From contig JAWNZC010000470.1 in the NCBI GenBank assembly GCA_035771165.1, forward strand, positions 3,820,501 through 3,884,500: a stretch of DNA of 64,000 nucleotides, read 5' to 3'. The stretch is from Paragorgia papillata (taxonomy: Eukaryota; Cnidaria; Anthozoa; Scleralcyonacea; Coralliidae). The notes under the pieces were generated by a model. It was given only the letters and a program-made list of their open reading frames with translations, made no database searches and was not told the DNA's origin. Below are positions 45,227-57,200 of this stretch, in pieces. Position 1 is the first letter of the stretch; each line of letters opens with the position of its first letter. A program made the translations under genes and the position numbers.

Positions 45227-48200
45227 TTAATTAAGTGAAGGCTCGGGTTCAGTCTTCCATTCTATGATGACGAACGGCCATTTGGTTCTTAAACAGTTTA
45301 AAAATGGTCCATCTGATAAACACATCACATCTGCAGACAACAAAGTACACACTCCTTCAGAATACACCACCTTAACACAGAGATGAATGCAAAAGAAACA
45401 AAGTTTACTATTTTATAATTTCTAAAAATTACACAATATACATGTAAAGTATAATTATAATAATTTTATTGGGCATTGTGGTGTATTACGCCCGCTGACT
45501 TGAGCCAATGATCAGTTTTAAATCACTATTGGTTTGCAAAGATTGTTTTGGCGACAAATGTTGTGTTTTTCTGCCAAGTTTACATGTAAGTTATGTCGTA
45601 TACGAAACACTTTAAAACGGTATGGTGATTAAATTCTCTTATCGTTATAAAATACACTGTACCTTTCGTCTGTTGTCTTCCTTTCCGTTGCATTTTGGAA
45701 TACCGTTGTAATGATAAACTTGAAAGCTTTGTGCAAAATCAGATTTTTCGGAAAGCGTACTTTGCTGCAACAGTGAAACGCCAACGATCATTAAGTTATC
45801 AAAGACTACGACTCCACAACAACATACATAGAAATAAAATAATCATAAAAGTGAGTGCTGCGTGGAGCTTCGTGCACGATTTTTTCATACAAACCTCTTC
45901 GGGGAAAAACATTCGTAAAAAGGTATCCAGTAAGATAATTCCCGATGAGTCTGGATCCAAACACGACTCCATAAAGGTCACACTAAAATAAACAATAAAT
46001 AAGAGACAAGAAACGATGGACTTCACTACCTCAACGAAAATATATCCTTCAAGAAAGTCCTAAGAGCTTTCAGCCTCGAATCTATAATAGAACTAGTTAA
46101 TCTATTTGCAGCTTTGAATGAGCCATATAGTCCCTAGAATTAAATTGTCTGGAAACGCAGTGAACATAGCGGCTAACAATGAGCCACAATTTATGTCGAG
46201 GATGGCCTGAAAGTGCACAAATCTTGTTTTATGTCATTAATATTTATAAGCAACGCTGCTATTGGCAGATATTTGCTCATTATGCCAAAAATACAATGTG
46301 ATCAGCAAGGTGAAAGTGCCAAAACATACAACAAAGACTTTGACTGCGTTTCCAGACACTTTATTTCTAGCATAGTCAATAGAAATATGGTCTGGAAACT
46401 CGGCAAACTTCAAAACGCCTATAATGAGCTGTGCACATCCTTCGTTTTAGGTTTATTAATATTTAAATAGCACGGTTGAGTGATTGGATAATATTATTGG
46501 ATAATTCGTTCATTATACTAAAATACAAGGGGTTCAGTGACCGTGCACAAAAATGCGTAAAGGAGAACAAAAAGATAGAACAAAGACTTTAGCTGAGTTT
46601 CCAGACCATATTTTTAATGACTATGGTCTATGAATGAGCTTAGATATCTTTTCAAGACGTTTTAAGACCAAGATGTTGAAAATTGGAAACCTTTTTTTTT
46701 AATTCATTTTCAGAAGTAGCAACAAACAACTGTATATAATTTAATTAATATAAATAAGTTTTGTCAGAGCAATAACAACAAGTTGTTGGCTCACGCCATT
46801 TATAAACTAAGCAACTGATCAATTAAATCACGTAAGAATATAATGGCGTATCACGTTAATTTTATTAATTAGAAAACAAAATCAAGAATGTTCTCCGAAT
46901 ATGGCACACCACGTGCTGTTTAATGGCTGTCCTTCCTGAGAAATAGTGTGATGTTTTGCAATCTCAATACACTCCCTTGTTCTTCGCGTGAAGTATTGCT
47001 TGTCGCTGGCTAAGAGTGACGACTCTTAACACGATGGTCATACTTCGAAGCGTGTTTGGCGACAGCAGATTTATCCTGTTGGGCTTTAATGCAACATGTC
47101 TTGTGCTCCTTCAGGCGAGTTGAGAGATTTCTTCCCGTTTCCCCGATGTAAACCAAGCCACACTCACACGGAATGCGATACACTCCAGGCTTATATAAGC
47201 TATCCACTTCATCTTTATGTGTGAAAAGTACCGTGAACAATTTGTGTTGACTACTGTGAAATACCTTCATACCAGCACGATTTAGAATCCTCCTCTCAAT
47301 CTTGTGGGATGCTGGTCCAATGTACGGAAGAGAAACTGAAGGTGGTTCTTGCTGGGACTGAGTATTCAGTTCCGGATGTAGCGAAGGTGTCATAGAAGCT
47401 TGGATCATCTTCTCAGGAAAACCGTTGTTGGTTAAAACCAACTTAAGGTGATCTAATTCATCCTGAAGATGTTCTTCGTCAAAAATTGTTCGCGCTCGAT
47501 GAACGAGAGTTGCACACAGACGATTTGATAATTGGATGATGGAATGAAGTGTAGTTAAGGTATCTGTCAGTGTGTGTTGGTTTTCGATACACAGTATGAC
47601 TTAAAGTCCCATCTTGAAAGCAAAACGTCCAAGAATGGGATAGATTTGTCTTGATTTTGTAATTCCATAGTGAATTTGATTGAAGGGTGTATGCTGTTAA
47701 GCAACATTGAAGATTGAAAGGTGTATGCTGAAAAACGCAACATTTGTCATCAAAACAAGCTTTGCTTCAAAGTATTGACAAGAAAAGTATACAATTCCGT
47801 AAACAACAAACCAATGGTGATTTAGATAGGCTCAAACCAGCGGGCTAAAATATATTTTAGCTTAATTCTCCATTTTAACCCGCAAAATACACCACAATGA
47901 CCGATAAAATTATTATAATTCGTTTTTGAAAAGTATTACAAGAAAGTAGGTAAAAAGTTCTGACTCTCTACTTACTATTCAGAGTCTGACTCCAATTCTA
48001 ATACTTCTAACACTTCTTTTAATTTACATCTTTCAATGAAGCCGTTTTCTAACAAAAAATATTTTTTAAGATCATTAGACATTAGTCTTTTTATCCCTGA
48101 CGGTGATCACTTAGAATTCAGGATTATCCTGAATTGTCAAAATGTATAGGGGACTTCTCTGTCACATGCGTTATGTTAAACTGAAAAGCATATAACTATA

Positions 48201-51200
48201 ATGTGATTCAGTACGAGTGTAGTAGACCACCGGAGGTTGTGATTAGGTTTAGGGTGAGGTAATACGGGCAACATTTTTCTTCAACTTGCACAAGTCGAAA
48301 TTTTTTTTTGACAAAAGTAGACTCGAGTTCTACTTGCTGCAACATGCTGTTTCAACTTGCCAGAAAATCATTGTTGCGTGACAGTGTTTAAGGTGGGTGG
48401 TAATACGTGCAAAAACGCTATTGAACTGGCAACGCAACAATGTTGCAGCAATTTGTTGCTCGTATTATTTCACCTTTAGGGACAATTAGAGGTATAAGGG
48501 TTGGGGTGGAGTTTGGGTTTCAATTCTCTTAGATTCTGGATAATACTAGATAAGAAAATACGTAGCCTGTGTACAGCCTGTAATTACAGGACAGACTCTC
48601 TATACTATTGAGCTATATATCCATTCATAACATGCATAAAACTAAAAGCTATCAAACTCTCAAATATAATACTAATGCAGTTAAAAAATACTTGACAAGC
48701 AGCTGTATTTTAGCAATATACACATATCGCACAAACTAGTACATATCGTATAAACATTCACTTTACCATCTGAGTTCTTGTAGCTCAATGGTTAGAGTTG
48801 TGTCATGTTTATAGGGTTAGGGATTTTGGGGGATATGTTAAATCCAGTTGAAAGAGCCGATGAGCTATGAAAATGTTTTCTCACCTTGTTGATCGAATGT
48901 CTTAAAAACGCTGATAGCGTTATCGGCTGGGTTTTTGTAATCTACGTTTTCCTAAGAAAAACACAGAAAACAAAAGCTAAGAAAATCTGGGGAAATCTAG
49001 GGACGTATAATATTGTAATCTCAACTCAGAAGGGAAAAGATGCAATAAGTTCAGGCTCTAAGACTGTCGTGCATAGATGTGTAGTTGTCCACGCAAAAAG
49101 AATGTCGTCCAAAGAAAAATGAAAGAAAACCCAGTATATCCAGGGTTTTCATATAAACAAACCTTTTTATAAAAGAAACGAGTTCTGGAATTTTTGACGG
49201 TTCAAACGGGGATATTTAAACAATATACAGTTGAAGCTCTCGCAAGCGACCACCTCCAGGCTGTTATGTATCTCAAAGGTGGTCGCTGTGAAACACCTAA
49301 TTCCACTCAGGAACACTTTTCTGAGGACAGGAACGGATGGGAAAGTTTCCTTTGTGTTGAAATTTCCCACACAATTTTCCGTCTTTTAATTATTCACCGC
49401 GTAAGTTTTAAAAATGTAGCTTTATAAACTGAATGTGAGAAACCCCTGAAAGTGTCATCTTGTACATCTCTAAAGCACGAAATTTTTGGGGCTGCAAATC
49501 ACGTAATCGTTTAAATATAAAACAAGACGCCTGGCCGTCTGGGTCAGGCGTTCACGCGGGCTACCGGCTACGTGACTGAGTGAGGCCGTGAGGCATGTTG
49601 TAAGTTCTTTGCTCCTTTCGCTTTTAGAGTTGGACAAAAAGTTGAACAGCTTTGCCTTTTGATCAAGGTTTTCTGACTTAATGCTTTGTAGTTTATTTAA
49701 CAGTGATGTGGCTGATAACTCCTTGATCGTAAATATGTTCACCTCTGTGAGTAACCCCCCCCCCCCCCCCAAAAAAAAAGGGGGGGGAATGAGCCGAAAC
49801 CTAGACTCGGCCTACCACATAACCCGAGTGATAAATGTAGAAAAAGGCAAAGTTTGCAATCATTTCTTCATGCAATATCATCTTTCTCCTCCTCTTACCC
49901 AAGTAAACAGCACGGTCAAATGGGTCTCGCTTCCTAGTAACCATATTGGCGTTTTGGGACATTTTAAAAAGTTACCAACCTTTAAAATAAGAAGAAAATT
50001 GTTGAATATTTCAGAATCATCTTCAGAGAAAACATGAAAACATATTGCAGTTCGTAGTACTTATAATGTGCACACTGTACCTCGCAGTATCGCATCGACT
50101 CTAATAATGTTAAAAAACCTATGTCGGATTGCCGTGGAATTCCCTTTAATTCTGTAAAAAATAAAACTGGGTGTAAGCCTGTATGTAGAGTGGAAAATAA
50201 TTGTACGCACTCACTATATTAAGAATGACTAATTAATATTGATAAAACTTAATATGGAAAAACTAAACTAAACTAACGTTTTATTGTTTGTCTGCAATAT
50301 CTTCAAGGTATTAGACTATTAGTGGTTGGATATAATTATACAAAGTAATAGCGACTTATGATGAGTTCTAATTGATTATTTGCTTCTAGAATCTTTTTCT
50401 AGCATACTTTCCTGTTGTTCTCCAAAAAAGGATATAAAATTAAATGCCATGTACTGCATGTAATATATAAATTCTCAAATCTTATCTCGGTAACGTAGTA
50501 AAACATACTTAATCCACCAATATCTCTCTCCAGGTCCCAGACATGTGACACTGCGTTTCCAGTTAACATTAGATTCACGAGACTCTGGCTATAAACAAAA
50601 ACATGAAAAGTTGTCATAAAAATAACCACATTTATAAAAAATTCCCATGAACTGTTCCAAGCCATATAGACCCTTTTCATAAGTGCAGAGTACGTCACTT
50701 TCCACCATTGACGTCATTTTCAGCCTTTTGAATCCTATTGAAAATTTACAAAAGCTAACTAAAGACAATAAACGAAATTGAAAAGAATTCAAAAGAAAAA
50801 TTGAAAAGAAATTGACATCAAAGGGTAAAAATTAGGTAATCTATACTTATTAAAAGCCTCTCTCTGGACATGTACCTCGTGCACTAAAGAACACTTTAGA
50901 TTCAACACACTTGAGGCAAATCAATATTAATACTAACCCGCCATGTCCATGAACTGGGTCTATAAGCGGTTTTTCCAAGTTTTCATCCATTTCGCATTTA
51001 ATGTTTTTGACACCCTATTAAATTCCAAGAGAACATATAGGTAAACATAATTTCTAAATAATCTGCAAAAGATACGACATAACAAACAAACAAACAAACA
51101 AACAAACAATCAATAAATAAATAAATTAAAAAATCAAACAAACAAGCAAAGAAATTGTTTGTAAAGTGTTTCTAAAGTGCATTCTATATAAACAGATGCT

Positions 51201-54200
51201 CATATTAATCTTTCTTTGACAATAATCAATAATATCAGATTACAATTGTAGAAACTGTGCAACGTACATGCGCATAAAAACGGAATTTGGAAACCTGTCA
51301 AGCTTTTCATTATGCAACTTCAAGCCCAGGACATTGGGGTCAATATTTCCAGGCTTGTGGGATTACTTGTCACAAAGACCTTAGAGCTGCTTTTCTATGA
51401 CTAGACTTATTTCGGTAGATTGTTTAATTCGCTCAAGTTTTAGCATTGATAAACACTTCTCCGAAAATTAATGATTATGTTACGTGGAAATGCATGGGCG
51501 GGACGAGGGAATGGGCGGAACTTGTTCATGGGCGAGACATTGGAAAAGGCAGGACTTGGGAGTTGGGAATGAGTGGGACTTGGAAATGGACGGGAATTGA
51601 CTGTCACAAATTTCCCTTCTTTAAACTCCGTAACAAATATATAAAGCTGCAAAGGCTGTTCTTGAGAAATTGTATATATACCTTGCTCAGTAGGATAGAA
51701 TATAAAAATAATAGTACTCCACATGTTCCTTCAAATTGATGGATATTTCTTGTAACAAAATCCTCTAAATGTTCGGGTTTTTGACACGAAAATTGCCTGC
51801 AAAGTGAAGGTATATATAATTATAAGGGATTGAACAATAACTGCTGCAGCAGCATTGTCAAATACAGGATATTAGGTATGTGTTTTATTAATAGCAATGT
51901 GTGTTGTAATAAAGATCTATGGCGAACTACCTAAATTTTTGACAACGAAATACCGACGTTCTAAGACAAATTCCTTTATGAACTCTATCTACATGTAGGC
52001 GCAGCATCCAGGCAACTCTGAAGTCCTATGTATTTTACTCGGGCTAATGTCAGATCGAGGACTGCCACAAGAAAACCCACCGATGAAAATTAGTAAAATT
52101 ACATTCTGGTGAAAAATTACGTAATTTCCAGGTTTAAAAGAAATTTCGGGCTGCGAGCAGGCTAGGAAAACTGAACTATTCGAAGAAAACAGTATTGCCA
52201 TGCTACATGCATGTGAAGCCAAAGATCCAAGGATGTGAATTTGGGATGAATTGGTCAATCCTAAAACGCGCGCAAGCCTATAAAAGTGAAGCAAGATGGT
52301 TATACGACACGATTACTCTCGTCTTGCATTTGATCATTCTCGTTCCCAGAGCCCGTGTTTGTGGATAGCGCCACGAACATGGGCTCTGCGCGTCTGAACG
52401 AGAATGGCATCTGATGTAAAGGACACATGATCCCCAATTGACCGTACCGAAAGAGATGGCGCCTTGTACATTTAACCACAATCCTTTGCGACATTAAATA
52501 TTGTTTCTGCAGAATAACCAGAAGATAGCGTTTTTAAAGGTAAACTTTGGTAGGAATGAAGTTATTGCTTGTTTAATCCATGTTAGCATGATAAACGATG
52601 TTTAGTTGTTGTTTGAGCTGATTTGAGGTCGCAAAGCATTATTGTTAAATGTACCGCCGCCATCGTTTTCGGTACTGTCAAATACTCATAGTACACAATC
52701 ATGTATTTCCTCCAAGTAAAGTTCTTTCGTTCCTCTTTTTTACATATAACATCAATATTCTTACATGTGAAAGATAAAATAGTATCTTCACTCATGGATA
52801 TACAGTAAAAATATTAATCATATCATTGTTTCTAAATAGGAGAATCCATGCGGGTATTTCATCAATAAAATGTAATTCATAATATACATAAGTACTATTA
52901 AGGGAAACTCGCCTCAATGTTGAATGAAACACATCTTGAGTTTGATCAAATCTTGAACAAATATTCTTATGATCATCTTTGCACGTACATTCACACGATC
53001 TTTCACCTGTCATTAAAACAAACATTTGAACCAAACAAAATACCATAATCTTAGATAACAGTCTGGCCTTGTATTTTTCAAGGACCATTTTGTGGGCTCA
53101 TTTATTACGAGTAAAATCAACCATAAAAGTCAACCACATGCAGCAGGGAATGGAAAGGGTTGACAAGATAGTTTTTAACCCTTTCCCTATACTAGAGTTC
53201 TTCCCTTAGATACAGATACAGATTTTAATTACTTCTTCCCAAAGGGCTTTTCAAGAGCAATTTACATTACTAACACTCATGCGAGTAGAGTTTAGTTGGT
53301 CTCTCCTGTGCTTCGAGGGTTTTTCGCCGGGTTCTCCGGTTTTCCTCCCTCCATAAAATCAACACCTAGGTCTGTGATTCGTGGTCTGACATGTGTGTCA
53401 TAAATGTGTCGTAGGGCGGCTGCTTCGAGCGCCTTTAATATGCCTTCGACTCTGCCACTTAAAATTTCCAAGCTCGAGAACGGGGTTATTCCCAGACGGT
53501 CACCCATCCAAGTACTAACCCCGTTAAACCGGGCTTAACTTTTGGTGAGAGGCAGCGCCCTAAAAGCACACGCCACCCGTGCTTCCCTTAATGAGTAAAA
53601 TCGTGCCATAGAATAATCTCACTGAATATCTTCAAACTTAGCGAACACATCGGTTTTGTTGTGCTCACTCATAAAATCATGACTGTAATTAGTTCTAAAC
53701 AATTAGTCAACCCTCAATTCCGAAACGGCGAGTTGGATCCTCTTGCGCATGCACAGATTATTATTATTTCTTTACCTTGATCTGATGATTCACCAACTGT
53801 TTGAACATTTTCCAATCTCTCACTTTCACTTCCTTCGTGAATATAATGGTTCTTCATTAATACCACTTGAAAGTTTTCCGTCGCTACTAATCCCCAGATA
53901 TCAACAAGAGTGTCACACAGCAGACACTGCCTTTCTTTGTCTAATAATAGAACCATTGCACGTAATAAATCAGAACTTGACTATACAGAAAATTTAAGAG
54001 TCGTTCATATTGTATGCTTACACTGGCCAATCAATTTATTTGAACCAGAAAAAGATCTGAATTTAGAAACTTTGCTTGCCATCATGCAATTCAAATCGCC
54101 TATAACATATTTTTCCCGCATCCAAATTTTCAAAGCTGTGTTACATGTCAATTTTTGAGATTGGCGGCCTGGCCCGTAAACAGATGTAATAATAATGGGC

Positions 54201-57200
54201 CTTGTCTTGAATGGACCTGTAGACACTACAATTAACCTAGCAGTAACAGCCTCAGTGTTGTCAGGGGTCAAAATGCTTTTAATTTTATTAAGATATCTAA
54301 GTGACAGACTAACAGACAAACAAACAAACAAATAAACAAACAAACAAACAAACAAAAAAACAAACAAACAAACATTTAGCAAGCAAGCACACAAACATTT
54401 AGCAAGCAAACAAACAAACAAACAAACAAGCAAACACACAAGCAAACAAACAGGCAAACAAACAAACAAACAAACAAGCAAACAAACAAACAAACAAACA
54501 AACAAACAAACCGAGGTAACCAGCTCCTGGACGAGGTAGTGACAAAATGGAGAGAGCTTTCAAAAAGCAATCATGTATTTGTTTCTTCAGTTTGTTGCTA
54601 ATGATTTCATACATGAAGTATAGATGCAGTATCGTGCAATTACCATCAATCTTTCTCCAGTCATTGTTCGTTTCATTACCACTATTCTTGTTGTTCTTGA
54701 AGAAAATTTGTTTTATCAAATATGCCTGTTAAAAAAATAGAAAAGGCATTTTTAACTAATATATTGGATCTGCATGGTAACTAAAGTAGTACCATCATAT
54801 TCCGGCTCCATGTAAGCGTAGACCCCTAACTTATATTTACGTGTAACCATTTAGTTTTATATAATACTGTAGGTTGCGTCTTACGCACGCTGTGATTTGT
54901 CAGTCACCGTATTTATATATCAGGCTATGGAAACACGATTGTGACTTATCACTACCTTCATATTTCTTAGTCTTATTTCATAAATTACAAGAAATAGAAA
55001 ATGGACAATTTTCTGTTCAGGCGAGAAGAACATTGATTGATTATGCATGTGTATATAGCCTGACGCAAACACTCGAGGGAGATTGAGAGAAGTCGGAAAT
55101 ACTAATCTAAAGTCTGCTGGCAAATACACCAGTGCTGAACATCGCAATGGTCAGGATTATGACTTTTGCATAATAATAACCGTGAGCAAGAAAAGAGTTT
55201 TTTAGTCGTTTCGTGTTTTGTTTACTAATCATAGCTAGATCATTGAGGAATACCGGTATTATCACTACATTAAAGTCGTTTGTTTTTCGACGTTTGCCAT
55301 GCGGAGTTGTTGGATTGTTGATGGACGACGACACTTATGAATATAAACGCTCAAGGGCTTGCCATTTTTGTACGGAGTTAGATTTTGTTGCAAGGGGGGA
55401 GATACACAATGAAAACAAACTAAAGACGAGAAGTACAGTGTCAGTAAACACAGCAAGATATTAATTATGCAGCTACACAGCAAGTACAAAGCTTAAAAAT
55501 TCAGGAAACGGGGGAAGTCTGCACGCAGGCTACAGTTTTCTTAAAATTTGAAAAAACGCAAGTTAGTATCGTCAAATTACAGAATAACAATAGTTTCCCG
55601 CTGTTTGTTTTGGTCGAGAGCTCGCACAATAGGTGTGCGAATCCGATCCGATCCGATTCGGATCGGATTCGGACTAAACTTTTATCGTTCGGATCGGATC
55701 GGATTTTGTTCTTTTTTTCTCGGATCGGATCGGATTTTGTTCTTCTTTTCTCAGATCGGATCGAATCGGATTTTGCACTTTTTACCCGCATCAGATTCAC
55801 TTTTGTCATTGTTTTTGTCACAAAATTAACAAATTCATTAGTTGTATGCACATTGCACAACATATGAACGTTACTATTGCATAAGATTATTATTGTATAG
55901 TAGTTTTCTTAAATTTATTTGTTCATTGGTTTTCTTTTCGGAAAGTTTACGCAACTATTGCAACATATATCCGGTATTTTATTTTTTTCGGACCGGATCG
56001 GATCGGATTTGAGCAAGCTGTTTTCGGATTGGATCGGATGACGATTTTTTGGCTTCGGATCGGATCGGATTCGGATTGACAGTTTTGGCAAACCCTCGGA
56101 TTATAAGGTGTCAATCCGATCCGACGCACACCACTATCGCGCAAGCACAATACGTTTGGCAGCGGTGTTGTGTTATTGCGAGTCGAAAAACAACATTTAT
56201 TTACAACGTATTTCACTGTTATTTGCATCCGGATTTATTTTTGCATGCACGCAGTTCAGCCATAATATCAAAATATTATTTTATTTAATAAAAAAATTGA
56301 GATGCGTAATCCGGTTTGCATTGTACGTCGAAAGCTGTACGAAAATATAAATTATTTAAAAGCATTTTATATCAAAGCAGCGTCATTCTATTCAACTTGT
56401 GTTGGATAAACGACTAAACTACTAAAGGGACCAAGCGCCAGTGCTGGAAAATGTCCGGCAGCGCGGCTGCCAGGAAATTTTTTGTAAAAGTTGTTCGCAG
56501 GAAATTTTTTGTATCTTGCAGGAAATATTTGTCAGTTTTTTTAATCCAAGTCAAAGTTTAAAAAAAATAATAATAAATTTCCTATTCTTCAAACAAAAAA
56601 TCGAAAAGCGTCACGGTCACACAATCACACAATTTTGATGGGCATCACTTTTGATCGAATATCAAGTTTCGTGTTCGATGACTCATCTTTCTATATTCTT
56701 GCCAAACCCAGCGGCGATTTGTAAACAATTCGAAAGTGTTTTGAAGGTTTATTACATGACCTTAACCTGTCTAAGTTTCGTATATCCTTGCGCAAATGAC
56801 GCAACGATTTGTTCTAGAAAATAATGAAATATTTATCATTTCAGTATAGTGTTGCTGTTGCAGGCTTCAGCTGTCATTGTGCATTTGCAAGAATGCAAGC
56901 TGCTTTTATCTTATTCAACTGTTTCAGCATTTCGATTTTTGACGCTAGTACTTGTATTACGTAGTATTCAATTAAAAAAGTTCGCTATTTCAAAGTATGT
57001 ATAGATACCACATTCTGATAAATTATGGTTTTGAGATACAAACTTGCAAGTCTGGTGGTATCACAACTTATAAAATTGAAAAATTCTATCAGGCAGGAAA
57101 TCGTTAATTTAGTTTAGCAGGAAATATTTATTTTTGAATTTTGCTGCCAGGAAGAAAAATAGGTACGCAATGCGTACATGCGGATACTGGTATTTATTTG

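Noticed and set aside
46030..46081. Possible MINDY3 exon with good splice sites and matching phase
   Set aside because: The exon at 47976-48048 gives a far better match (NGFIERCKLKEVLEVLELES then Y|VTFMES) and the same phase; this one has no family similarity.
50105..50119. An intron within MINDY3 exon 9 (GTTTTT...ATTAG)
   Set aside because: Reading through gives the conserved GFLTLLESMRYCE, so the sequence is exonic.
54005..54570. Cys-Leu-Phe-Val-rich minus-strand frames resembling membrane or metal-binding proteins
   Set aside because: Translation of a (CAAA)n simple repeat next to a LINE endonuclease fragment.
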